NCBI GenBank assembly: GCA_913049555.1
Contig: CAJWYM010000010.1
Location: 1 to 58,901, forward strand
DNA from: an uncultured Opitutia bacterium
GTDB lineage: Bacteria > Verrucomicrobiota > Verrucomicrobiia > Opitutales > CAJWYM01
Reading direction: 5' to 3'
DNA: 58,901 nucleotides
Position numbers and translations under genes: made by a program. Shown piece after piece: positions 9,089-17,526 of this stretch. The notes under the pieces are model-generated. The model did no database searches and had not been told where the DNA came from. It worked only from the letters and a program-made list of their open reading frames with translations. How positions within the stretch are numbered: position 1 is the stretch's first letter; every line of letters begins with the position of its first letter.

Positions 9089-10288
9089 ATGAAACCAAAA
9101 AAAGTAGCACTACTCACTGCGGGCGGACTCGCCCCTTGTTTATCATCAGCTGTTGGCGGCTTGATCGAAAGATACACAGAAATAGATCCGAGCATAGAAA
9201 TCATTGCCTATAGAAGTGGATACAAAGGCTTGTTATTAGGGGATAGCTTTAAAGTCACAACTGCAGTTCGTAAAAATGCAGGGGCTCTCCATAATTTTGG
9301 AGGGAGTCCTATTGGAAATAGTAGAGTGAAACTGACGAATATCCAAGACTGTATCAAAAGAGATTTGGTCCAAGAGGAAGAGGATCCGCTTCGAGTAGCT
9401 GCAGATCAACTTGTTGCAGACCAAGTGGATGTTCTGCACACGATTGGGGGGGACGATACAAATACAACCGCAGCCGATTTAGCAGCTTATTTAAAAGAAA
9501 ACGACTATAATCTAACCGTTATTGGATTGCCTAAGACCATTGACAATGACGTCATTCCAATTCAACAAAGCCTTGGTGCTTGGACTGCAGCTGAAGAAGG
9601 TGCTAAATATTTCAACAACATCGTTTCGGAATCCAATGCAAATCCTCGTATGTTGATTATCCATGAAGTAATGGGTAGAAATTGTGGTTATTTGACCGCT
9701 GCAACCGCAAAAGAATATCGGACTTTGTTAGATCATCAGGAGTTCCTCGAGGAAATCGGATTGAACCGTATTTCTCGTGATGTGCATGCCGTATTTATTC
9801 CAGAATTAGATTTGGAAATTGAAGCGGAAGCATCCCGATTAAAAAATATTATGGACGAGGAGGATTCTGTTAACATCTTTTTAAGTGAAGGCGCTGGTGT
9901 AAGCAGCATAGTAAAAGAAATGGAGGCTCGTGGTGAAAAGATTCCGAAAGACGCATTTGGACACGTAAAATTAGATGCTATCAATCCAGGACAATGGTTT
10001 GCGAAACAATTTAGTAAACTACTCAATGCTGAGAAAGTACTTGTTCAAAAGAGCGGTTATTTTTCCAGAGCCGCACCCGCAAATCCTGAGGATCTACGAT
10101 TAATAAAAAGCTGCGTGGATCTGGCTGTTGAATGTGCGATGAAAAGAGAGGGTGGAGTCATTGGGCATGACGAGAATCAAAACAATGTTCTTCGAGCCAT
10201 TGAATTTGAAAGAATCGAAGGCGGCAAAGCATTTGACACCTCCGTTTCATGGTTTCAAAAGATGTTAAAAGAGATCGGTCAAAAATAA
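9089..10288 (+). CDS. pfp: Pyrophosphate-dependent 6-phosphofructokinase
   Basis: A 399-residue group A phosphofructokinase. The donor-site motif is GGDDTNTTA (GGDD at 120-123); an Asp after GGD is the established mark of PPi-using enzymes, whereas ATP enzymes have GGDG. The substrate and catalytic loop PKTIDNDV is at 148-155 with the second marker Lys (K149), and MGRNCGYLTA at 195-204 binds the sugar phosphate. The enzyme interconverts fructose 6-phosphate and fructose 1,6-bisphosphate reversibly, so it serves glycolysis and gluconeogenesis. It starts 6 bp after purD and is followed by an intrinsic terminator, so the pair forms a two-gene unit. No Shine-Dalgarno is near the ATG. Confidence 0.94.
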   Translation: MKPKKVALLTAGGLAPCLSSAVGGLIERYTEIDPSIEIIAYRSGYKGLLLGDSFKVTTAVRKNAGALHNFGGSPIGNSRVKLTNIQDCIKRDLVQEEEDPLRVAADQLVADQVDVLHTIGGDDTNTTAADLAAYLKENDYNLTVIGLPKTIDNDVIPIQQSLGAWTAAEEGAKYFNNIVSESNANPRMLIIHEVMGRNCGYLTAATAKEYRTLLDHQEFLEEIGLNRISRDVHAVFIPELDLEIEAEASRLKNIMDEEDSVNIFLSEGAGVSSIVKEMEARGEKIPKDAFGHVKLDAINPGQWFAKQFSKLLNAEKVLVQKSGYFSRAAPANPEDLRLIKSCVDLAVECAMKREGGVIGHDENQNNVLRAIEFERIEGGKAFDTSVSWFQKMLKEIGQK

Positions 10289-10304
10289 TTTATGTGATTG
10301 AAAC

Positions 10305-10334
10305 GAAGCCCATGAATCGGGGCTTCTTATTTTA
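10305..10334 (+). terminator. Rho-independent terminator after purD-pfp
   Basis: Stem gaagccc (10305-10311) pairs with gggcttc (10320-10326) across an 8-base loop and is followed by ttattttaatt. It lies 16 bp past the phosphofructokinase stop and ends the purD-pfp transcript. Confidence 0.85.
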
Positions 10335-10400
10335 ATTCAGAAATTTGTTAAAAAATGAATATTACATTTACAAACTTCTGATAATTGATAATTTTAAGGT

Positions 10401-10748
10401 ATGAGTCTCGAAAGTGAATTTAGAAGTTCTTTATCTCAGCTGTACAAGAAAATAGTTGTTAAAACAAACAGACACTTCCCACACTTCAATCAGACTCTGC
10501 ATTTAGAAGACTCTGATTTTATGGCCCAAATCTATAGGATGCTTAATAAAGAGAGTTCTGGTTTTGTTGAAATTGCCAAAACATTCAATTCTTTAGAACT
10601 TACGGTGGAGGTAGAAATCTTAAACCCTAAATGGTTGCCTTTTTTTACAAGCAACAACCATAAAGGGTTTGATCTAAAACTCCTTCAAAAAATAAAAGAT
10701 CGTGTTTATGAAAATGACAAATTGGGCTCTTTAAAAAATTTGTATTAA
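10401..10748 (+). CDS. Hypothetical protein, 115 aa
   Basis: I do not recognise this protein. It has no signal peptide, membrane segment, cysteine or repeat. The N-terminal half is predicted helical and rich in Lys/Ser (EFRSSLSQLYKKIVVKTNRHF); the middle has alternating hydrophobics (SLELTVEVEILNPKWLPFF) suggesting beta strands. It stands alone after the terminator of the phosphofructokinase gene. AAGG is only two bases before the ATG, too close to act as a normal ribosome site, and two gataat sequences lie within 30 bp upstream and could be -10 elements. Composition is like its neighbours. It could be a genuine small orphan gene. Confidence 0.55.
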   Translation: MSLESEFRSSLSQLYKKIVVKTNRHFPHFNQTLHLEDSDFMAQIYRMLNKESSGFVEIAKTFNSLELTVEVEILNPKWLPFFTSNNHKGFDLKLLQKIKDRVYENDKLGSLKNLY

Positions 10749-10976
10749 TCTTTGCCTTCTTCATTTTTAGACCTCTAATCACTTGTATTAATTTTATTTT
10801 CTATTTATTTAAAAATAATTTGAGCCTCTTATTGAGATCACCCTCATTACCCAAGCAGGCAAATTAAGCCATCCTGTGGATCTTTTAATTCATTCTCATG
10901 GTTGAATTTAACACACAACTCGATCAAAAAAGAGATACAATAACTGCAAACTCTAAATTTAAAAGATTGCAAGTCG

Positions 10977-11642
10977 ATGATTGAGTCCTCTGCGGAGTCC
11001 CCTCCCGTAATAAAAGTCTGCAAGAATTGTAAGACAAAATTACCAGGAAATGCTTTGATTAAAGTTGTTAAAGGAACCATTGAAGATTTATCCTGCTGTA
11101 ATCTCGGAAACCTTCTCTTCGTTCCCTCAGGAGATCCTTGTATTACAAGACGCTCTAATAAATATTCAAGTCAACGGGCCATTGTTTATAAATGGAACTC
11201 TCTGAGAAAAAGAAATGAGAGAAAAGGAGTTCTCGTGGCAGCAAGAGCATTTCATAAGGCAAAGAACGAGTGCATAAAAGATGAAAAATCAAGAGGTGAT
11301 ATCAGTAAAAAATTGGCTATTAAAAGAGAAGTTTTAGACCAAAAATTTATTCACCAATTCGCCAAAAAGATCCGTTGCCTCTTTCCTTCATGTCCAAAAG
11401 ATAGAGAATTTATTATTTCCGCTCACGCTTGCTTAAAGTATTCTCAACGAGTTGGAAGAAGTGCATTTGCTAAAGACTTTGATAGGGAGGCCATTTCTCT
11501 TTCAGTGCGAGCTCATATACGGCATGAGGAGACCAATTACAACAGTCACCTTTTCGGTGGACTGACAAAAAAAGAAGCGCGCTTAAAAGTTCAAGGGAAT
11601 GTAGAAAAGATCTTTAAATATTGGAAGCTTAAAGGAAAATGA
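10977..11642 (+). CDS. DUF2293 domain-containing protein
   Basis: A 221-residue protein. The C-terminal part (about 130-218) has the features I associate with DUF2293: FPSCPKDREFIISAHAC, KYSQRVGRSAFAKDFD and VRAHIRHEETNY, followed by a basic helix. The middle segment (FVPSGDPCITRRS, then WNSLRKRNERKGVLV) also fits longer members. The N-terminus has CKNC (C15, C18) and a second pair SCC (C40, C41) that could bind zinc. The protein is strongly basic, which suggests nucleic-acid contact, but function is unknown. It converges on dtd with only 2 bp between the stop codons, so antisense read-through is likely. A possible -10 (tacaat) lies at 10936-10941. Confidence 0.75.
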   Translation: MIESSAESPPVIKVCKNCKTKLPGNALIKVVKGTIEDLSCCNLGNLLFVPSGDPCITRRSNKYSSQRAIVYKWNSLRKRNERKGVLVAARAFHKAKNECIKDEKSRGDISKKLAIKREVLDQKFIHQFAKKIRCLFPSCPKDREFIISAHACLKYSQRVGRSAFAKDFDREAISLSVRAHIRHEETNYNSHLFGGLTKKEARLKVQGNVEKIFKYWKLKGK

Positions 11643-11644
11643 GC

Positions 11645-12088
11645 TCAATCCGTGGACAACAAAAGAGTCACCGGTCCATCATTTTCAGAGCAAACCTTCA
11701 TTTTCGCTCCAAATATTCCAGCCTGTGAAGTTTTGGAGAGAGTTTTAGAGATTTGTTCTTTGACCTGATTGTAATAGTGATTTGCTTTTTTCGGATCTGC
11801 AGCCTCATTAAAAGAGGGTCGACTTCCTTTTTTAACAGATCCATAGAGGGTGAATTGACTTACAAGAAGAATATCGCCATCCACATCCTTCACTGAATGA
11901 TTCATTTTACCACTATCGTCATCAAAAATCCGAAGCCCCACAATTTTTTCTACCATAAAATGAACATCTGATTCTAGATCTTTTTTCCCAATCCCCAAAT
12001 ATACAAGGAGTCCCAATCCAATCGAGCCAGTGGTAACACCAGCAACTTCAACTTTAGCTTCTAAGACTCTCTGAACAACGGCTTTCAT
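11645..12088 (-). CDS. dtd: D-aminoacyl-tRNA deacylase (Dtd)
   Basis: Dtd hydrolyses D-amino acids (and glycine) wrongly attached to tRNA. This 147-residue protein is of normal length and has the two signature loops: LVSQFTLYGS with the SQFTL motif, and the C-terminal cross-subunit loop ENDGPVTLLLS, in which the usual Asn-Xaa-Gly-Pro-Val-Thr appears as NDGPVT. KKGSRPSFNEAADP is the expected substrate-pocket segment. Its ATG overlaps the menD TGA by four bases (ATGA). It is the last gene of the obgE-queC-transglutaminase-menD-dtd cluster. Confidence 0.95.
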   Translation of the reverse strand: MKAVVQRVLEAKVEVAGVTTGSIGLGLLVYLGIGKKDLESDVHFMVEKIVGLRIFDDDSGKMNHSVKDVDGDILLVSQFTLYGSVKKGSRPSFNEAADPKKANHYYNQVKEQISKTLSKTSQAGIFGAKMKVCSENDGPVTLLLSTD

Positions 12089-13818
12089 AGAGCTTGATTC
12101 AGTAACAACTTTCTATAAGCGGTGTCTCTCTTTCGATCTGTAACCACTTCGATAATTCTTACCTTCTGTTTGGAGGGGATACTCAATTGCCTCTGAAGGG
12201 ACTCTTTAGTTTCTACTCTGCAATAGGAACAGTCTTTATAAGAAGAGATCAGAGGTTCAAATTGAACCGATTGAGGCGTTGCAAAGTATTCCTCAAAGAG
12301 ATCCTCCATCGATGAAACCGCTAAATTCTCAAAGATAGCTCCTCCATCATTGTTGACGAGTAAGATCGTCAATTGACCTTCCAAAATTCTTGCACTCATC
12401 AATGCATTGGTATCATGCAAAAAAGCAAGATCCCCACAAAGTAGATAAGTCACTTTGGCATTGTGGGATAAACCAATCGCTGTCGAAACATTGCCATCAA
12501 TTCCATTGGCTCCCCGATTTGCAAAAACTTGAGCTGAGGTTTTATTGTTGGGTAAAAAAAATTCTCCGTCTCTTACGGGCATTGAGCTTGCAAACATCAA
12601 TTGACTCCCCCTCTCCATGTAAGGAAGAAGGGATCTAATAATAAAACCCTCAAAAATATTGACTGATTTTTCAAACTGAATTTGTAAATATTTCTCCCAT
12701 TTTTTTTGAATCGATAAAAACTGAAAATTCCAGGAACACTTGTCTTTCTTGGCAGAAAACTGTTTGACGTCTCTTTCTAATTTCTTCAATGAAACTGGAA
12801 ATGAATTTACATGCAATGGGTCTCTATTTTCAGATTCCTGGGAAACAATTCCAAAATCTGGGTTTTCCTTCTCAATCCAAGACCTTAAAACTTTACTTGT
12901 AGGCAATTCCCCGATTAACAAAACAAACTCTAAATTATAAAAATTATAGTTTCTCAATGCATAATCGTAAGCCCAAATAACAGATAAAGATTCATTGCCA
13001 AAATTTCGGCATGAAGAAGTGGCATCTGCGAGAATGGGCCAGGCTGTTTTATCACTCAATTCTAGGACAATTTTAAGAAGCCGCAGAGCCTCTTCTCCAT
13101 GATTGTTTCCTAATATTATGACTCCATTTTTAAAATTAAAAAAAGAAGAATAATCTGAAATAGAATTTTCAACAAATTGATTGAGCGGAGAAGGGATTGA
13201 AACCTGAAAAATCTTTTTGAATAATTTAGGTTTCAGCAATACTTCTTGATCCTCGGTCGGTAAGAGTGGCTCTCGAAAAGGAACATTGATATGGACCGGT
13301 CCAGGAATATTAGATACCGAGCTAGAAACCATATTTCGAATCGAGTTTCGCATATATTTCAATAATTTTAAATCACACGAAGGCAAAGATAGTTCTATGT
13401 AGGATCGAACATAGTTTCCATAAATTTGATTCTGATCAATTGCCTGACCAGCAAAGCAATCGCGTAATTCATGAGGACGATCTGCCGTTAAAAGAATTAG
13501 AGGAACACGGCTCATACTTGCTTCGACTACAGCAGGTAAATAGTTTGCGGTTGCTGAACCCGAGGTGCAAACAAGAACTACGGGCTTTTGGGTTCTCTTG
13601 GCAATTCCTAAAGCAAAAAACCCCGCACTTCTCTCATCTAATATGGGAACTGAATCTATCAAATCATTTGCCGCAAGAGCATATACAAGAGGTGAGGAAC
13701 GAGATCCGGGAGATAAAATAGCGTTTTTAACACCGCATTGAACCATCGTCTCTACCACCCCAGCACTCCATGCGGTGTTAGTATTCTTGAATAAATTCTC
13801 TTTAATTTGATTGCTCAT
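12085..13818 (-). CDS. menD: SEPHCHC synthase, menaquinone biosynthesis (MenD)
   Basis: A 577-residue thiamine-diphosphate enzyme that condenses 2-oxoglutarate with isochorismate in menaquinone synthesis. The N-terminal Pyr domain carries AILSPGSRSSPLVYAL, DERSAGFFALGIAK, VLVCTSGSATANYLPAVVEA and LILLTADRPHELRDCFAGQAIDQ cut here into motifs, all MenD-specific. The C-terminal PP domain has FANRGANGIDGNVSTAIG and CGDLAFLHDTN, the ThDP/Mg site, then NNDGGAIFE. Length is normal (550-590). It shows that this organism makes menaquinone by the classical pathway, though no other men gene is in the window. It lies 19 bp after the transglutaminase-like gene and overlaps dtd. Confidence 0.95.
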   Translation of the reverse strand: MSNQIKENLFKNTNTAWSAGVVETMVQCGVKNAILSPGSRSSPLVYALAANDLIDSVPILDERSAGFFALGIAKRTQKPVVLVCTSGSATANYLPAVVEASMSRVPLILLTADRPHELRDCFAGQAIDQNQIYGNYVRSYIELSLPSCDLKLLKYMRNSIRNMVSSSVSNIPGPVHINVPFREPLLPTEDQEVLLKPKLFKKIFQVSIPSPLNQFVENSISDYSSFFNFKNGVIILGNNHGEEALRLLKIVLELSDKTAWPILADATSSCRNFGNESLSVIWAYDYALRNYNFYNLEFVLLIGELPTSKVLRSWIEKENPDFGIVSQESENRDPLHVNSFPVSLKKLERDVKQFSAKKDKCSWNFQFLSIQKKWEKYLQIQFEKSVNIFEGFIIRSLLPYMERGSQLMFASSMPVRDGEFFLPNNKTSAQVFANRGANGIDGNVSTAIGLSHNAKVTYLLCGDLAFLHDTNALMSARILEGQLTILLVNNDGGAIFENLAVSSMEDLFEEYFATPQSVQFEPLISSYKDCSYCRVETKESLQRQLSIPSKQKVRIIEVVTDRKRDTAYRKLLLNQAL

Positions 13819-13837
13819 GAAAACTGATATTAAAGGA

Positions 13838-15712
13838 CTACTCCGATTCTTGCTCCAAAACAGAAAACAATCGATGAATCTCCGAATCTAAAATACTCCC
13901 TTTTTCAATATTCATCTTTGAAAAAGCGTATTTTAACCCACTTTTTGCTTGCTTGTGCTCATTTGATAGTAAACAAGCAAAAAAGTAGGGTCGAACTAAC
14001 TTATAAAATAAATTTCCACCCCCTTGATCATCAAATTTTCTGATTAAGGATTTAAACTCTTTTTCAGCTTCAACCCAATCTTTAGTATCCAATTTTTCAG
14101 CCAGCATTTCTGCACCAACCCCGATTCCAAGGTCAAAACGTTTCGTACGATTTTCTCTAAGCATGGAATTTCTAAGGAACTGAACTTTTTTTTCTAAACC
14201 TAATTTTGAATACAAATCGACTAACTGTTGTTGAGCGAATACTTTCAAATCTTTCTCTTTTGAAAAATGTTTTATCCAACTTTCATAAAAAGCCACTTGG
14301 TCCAGTTTAGATGCATGTTCAGAAAGAAATTCTGCTTCCATCTTCCAAGGTTCTACATAATCTGAATAATTATTTCTCACCTCACGAACCACCGCTATGT
14401 AGGTCTCTTGATTTGAAATATGAGAAGCCCAATCAAGGATTTGTTTTAACTTTTTAAATTCTTGCTCGCTGCCCAAAGAATCGCTCATTTGTTTGAGTTC
14501 CCGATCATTGATGGTCTCCCAAGTCTGCGGATCCAAAGCTTCACCGATTGGGTAATTTTGAGATTCGTACTGACCACAATCAGTGATCCACCGACCTTCA
14601 TTTCTTAAAAATCCGAACCATGCATGTCCTCCATTCGCTCCCTGTCCACTAAAATATAAAGTGGGAATTCCTTTCGCTTTCCCCGCAATAGAAGCGTAAT
14701 AAGCTTGATCCACACAAATGCCCCCATTATCCATGATGGTCTCCAATCGATAATCGTCATAAGGCCAATTAAAAACTCCTAATTCCAATCGACTCCAGTC
14801 ATATTGGATCGATGAAAATACATCATCAAATTTACTGATTTTGTGCTTCACGTTTTTTTGAGCCCATTCCAACTCCGAAGTGGGTAATTTGTGGTCAATC
14901 AAATGCTTCATCTCCATGACCCCTAATTTTAACAAAGAAAAATGTAGATCTTGTTCTTTCTCTTTGTTCAAATAATAGTCAAAATTTTCTATATGAGTAG
15001 AATGAGGTTGTGGCATCGCATTTGAATTCACTTGGTGATGAGGCCAATTTTTAGGAAATGGTTGATCAAAAACGATCGCTAAGGCGACTGCTAATTTAGG
15101 GTATTGAATCACTCCTTCTTTATTGTGCTTATACAAATCCGCTAAGACTCTGAAAGCTTGATTAAAATTATCTTTAGAATTCAGGGCATTAAGAAAAATA
15201 CGTACAAGTTCTGGAAGCTGACCCATTTCTTTAAATACATCTAAAAACAGTGGATCTTCATCAAAGCTCTTTTCAATCGAAAAAAAGAATCGCATCCATG
15301 ATAAATGATCCACCCATTTATAAAATTCATTGAAAGAAGATGCGTACTTGTATTTTGAATTTTTCCAAACAGATTCAAGAACCTTTAAAATACGATTGTA
15401 CTCAGAAATCCACTGATCTGGGCTTTTTGTTTTCCACCAAATCCGAGACCAATCCTCATAATAATTGGGCACTGATAATTTAAAATCACTCAATAAAACC
15501 AAAGCATAATCAACATCCTTTTCAATTAATTGATAGGGTTCGAGCAGAAATAACCTCTTATCAGAACTCCGTTCAATTTTGAATCTTCCCTGATCCAGAC
15601 CCAATAATTTTCCATCAAAGACTCGATAGGTCTCTTTATCCGTCCAATCCCTTCCATATAAAGTAGTAGTGAATAAGAGAAGAAAAAGAAAATATCTTCT
15701 TGGATTAGACAT
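13838..15712 (-). CDS. Exported protein with transglutaminase-like domain
   Basis: A 624-residue protein with an N-terminal signal peptide (basic NPRR, then YFLFLLLFTTTLYG). A papain-like transglutaminase core lies near the middle: Cys333 in GGICVDQA, His363 in GGHAWFGF and Asp378 in WITDCGQY, in the right order and spacing for a triad. A short N-terminal region (22-65) resembles an SHD1-like strand pattern seen in secreted PVC proteins; this is tentative. The last 250 residues are helical and TPR-like. It probably acts in the periplasm as a peptidase, amidase or cross-linking enzyme; the substrate is unknown. It sits 2 bp after queC and 19 bp before menD, with no obvious link to either. Confidence 0.8.
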   Translation of the reverse strand: MSNPRRYFLFLLLFTTTLYGRDWTDKETYRVFDGKLLGLDQGRFKIERSSDKRLFLLEPYQLIEKDVDYALVLLSDFKLSVPNYYEDWSRIWWKTKSPDQWISEYNRILKVLESVWKNSKYKYASSFNEFYKWVDHLSWMRFFFSIEKSFDEDPLFLDVFKEMGQLPELVRIFLNALNSKDNFNQAFRVLADLYKHNKEGVIQYPKLAVALAIVFDQPFPKNWPHHQVNSNAMPQPHSTHIENFDYYLNKEKEQDLHFSLLKLGVMEMKHLIDHKLPTSELEWAQKNVKHKISKFDDVFSSIQYDWSRLELGVFNWPYDDYRLETIMDNGGICVDQAYYASIAGKAKGIPTLYFSGQGANGGHAWFGFLRNEGRWITDCGQYESQNYPIGEALDPQTWETINDRELKQMSDSLGSEQEFKKLKQILDWASHISNQETYIAVVREVRNNYSDYVEPWKMEAEFLSEHASKLDQVAFYESWIKHFSKEKDLKVFAQQQLVDLYSKLGLEKKVQFLRNSMLRENRTKRFDLGIGVGAEMLAEKLDTKDWVEAEKEFKSLIRKFDDQGGGNLFYKLVRPYFFACLLSNEHKQAKSGLKYAFSKMNIEKGSILDSEIHRLFSVLEQESE

Positions 15713-15714
15713 GA

Positions 15715-16419
15715 CTAAACCCGCCAGTTGTTAGCAACTAAAAATTTTAAACTTGGAGCGGACGAGCTATACTTCGTTTTGTCTTCCACACCCGCTAAAT
15801 AAAATGCTTCTCGTCGCTCAATGCAAGTTCCACACTGTCCACAATGAACATCTAGTCCTTTGTAACAAGACCATGTTTGCTCAAGAGGAACCTCCAATTC
15901 AACTCCTTTTCTTACAATTTCAGCCTTCGATAAACCAACAAAAGGTCGAACTAAAGAAACAGAATTCCAATCGCACAATTGGATTGCCTCATTCATCGCA
16001 TCCGCAAATTCATTTCTACAGTCAGGATAGATGGCATGATCTCCTGAATGAGCTGCATAAGCGATTTTATTGGAACCAATGCTGATTGCCCAAGCAGTTG
16101 CAAGAGATAGGAAGATCATATTACGATTGGGAACTACTGTCTCCTTCATGGACTCCTCTTCATAATGACCATCAGGAATCTCGCAGTGATTAGCAACCAA
16201 ACTGGTGTTTCCAAAAATATCAGAGAGATTTGAAATATCTGCTAACTTGTGTTGCAAACTTAAAAGAGAAGCAAACTTTTTTGCAACCGCTAGTTCTTTT
16301 TGATGTTTTTGTCCATAAAAAATCGAGAAAGTCGAGACTTGATACCCTTGATGGATCAAATCATATAAAAGAACCGATGAATCCATCCCGCCAGAATAGA
16401 CTAAAACAACTTTCTTCAA
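15715..16419 (-). CDS. queC: 7-cyano-7-deazaguanine synthase (QueC)
   Basis: QueC turns 7-carboxy-7-deazaguanine into preQ0 using ATP and ammonia, on the way to queuosine in tRNA. The 234-residue protein has the PP-loop SGGMDSS at residues 9-15 and the zinc site C185...C193-x2-C196-x2-C199 (SCYKGLDVHCGQCGTC). NRNMIFLSLA is a further family motif. QueD and QueE, the two preceding enzymes, are encoded at 54.6-55.6 kb, so the three steps are split over two loci. The start overlaps obgE by 4 bp (ATGA), indicating translational coupling. Confidence 0.96.
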   Translation of the reverse strand: MKKVVLVYSGGMDSSVLLYDLIHQGYQVSTFSIFYGQKHQKELAVAKKFASLLSLQHKLADISNLSDIFGNTSLVANHCEIPDGHYEEESMKETVVPNRNMIFLSLATAWAISIGSNKIAYAAHSGDHAIYPDCRNEFADAMNEAIQLCDWNSVSLVRPFVGLSKAEIVRKGVELEVPLEQTWSCYKGLDVHCGQCGTCIERREAFYLAGVEDKTKYSSSAPSLKFLVANNWRV

Positions 16420-17408
16420 GCTTTACACTCCTTGTAAAATAAGTTTTTTAATTCTTCTAAACCTTCCTCAGTGAGACAAGATATAGGTTGTATTCGAACC
16501 TCTGGTTTGAGCCTTTTAAAAGTTTTTAAATTTTCAGTGGCTTCAGGCTCATCCATTTTATTAGCGGCAACAAATATTTTTTTGCTTAAAAGATCTTTCT
16601 TATAATTTCCCAACTCATGGATTAACTGGTCATAATCATCCACGGGAGACCTGCCATCAATCCCTGCCATGTCTAAAATGAGCAACAAAACGCTGCAACG
16701 TTCAATATGTTTCAAAAAGCGAATTCCCAAACCACGGTTCTCTGAAGCACCATCAATAATTCCAGGAATGTCAGCCAATTTTAATTGGTCAAATAAATCC
16801 GGATAATCAACAATCCCGACAGATGGATTGAGAGTAGTAAAAGGATAAGATCCAATTTTTGGAGTTGCCGTTGTGATCAGTCGAGTAAGAGAAGATTTGC
16901 CAGCATTCGGGAAGCCTACGAGTCCAATGTCAGCAATTGTCTTTAAAATAAATTTAAAATCATGTTCTTCGCCAGCTTTTCCTTCAGTGGTTTGCCTAGG
17001 TGCCTGATTGATAGAAGATTTAAAAGTTGAGTTTCCTCGACCCCCTCCACCACCCTGTAGAAGAATTTGCTCCTGACCGTGCACAGTGATTTCGGCCAAC
17101 ACTTCCCCAGTAATCTCATTGATTACAAGAGATCCTAGTGGCAGTTTTAAAAGACAATCTTTTCCTGATCGCCCCACCATTTTTTTACCTTTCCCTCCCT
17201 CACCGGTTTGCGCCTTCCAGCCAGGCTTAAAATGGAAAGTCCTCAAGTCTCCAACATTCTCGTCTCCACGAATCAGAACATCCCCTCCTTTACCTCCATT
17301 GCCTCCATCAGGACCTCCAAAAGGAATGTATTTTTCACGACGGAAACTCATACATCCATCTCCACCTTTGCCGGCCTTCAAAGAAACTCTTACTTCATCA
17401 TAAAACAT
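16416..17408 (-). CDS. obgE: GTPase Obg/CgtA
   Basis: An essential ribosome-associated GTPase. The 330-residue protein has the glycine-rich Obg fold (residues 1-158; KAGKGGDGCMSFRREKY, GGNGGKGGDV) and the G domain with GFPNAGKSS (165-173), DIPG (G3) and NKMD (G4). It ends soon after the G domain, so it lacks the C-terminal OCT or acidic extension of some homologues; similarly short Obg proteins are found in many bacteria. It is first in the cluster running to dtd, 118 bp downstream of lpxA, so a promoter probably lies in 17409-17526. Confidence 0.96.
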   Translation of the reverse strand: MFYDEVRVSLKAGKGGDGCMSFRREKYIPFGGPDGGNGGKGGDVLIRGDENVGDLRTFHFKPGWKAQTGEGGKGKKMVGRSGKDCLLKLPLGSLVINEITGEVLAEITVHGQEQILLQGGGGGRGNSTFKSSINQAPRQTTEGKAGEEHDFKFILKTIADIGLVGFPNAGKSSLTRLITTATPKIGSYPFTTLNPSVGIVDYPDLFDQLKLADIPGIIDGASENRGLGIRFLKHIERCSVLLLILDMAGIDGRSPVDDYDQLIHELGNYKKDLLSKKIFVAANKMDEPEATENLKTFKRLKPEVRIQPISCLTEEGLEELKNLFYKECKA

Positions 17409-17526
17409 AGCATATACTGTTACAGATTAAGCGGATAAGTGGCAATCAAGAACCGAAACTTAGAAAAAGGATTCCATTTGTAAGATAAAGAAAATTCTTG
17501 GAATCAAACAAGAGACTTCAATAGGG

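Noticed and set aside
17464-17505. Inverted repeat gattcca/tggaatc between lpxA and obgE as a terminator
   Set aside because: The loop is over 20 bases and no T run follows on the minus strand.
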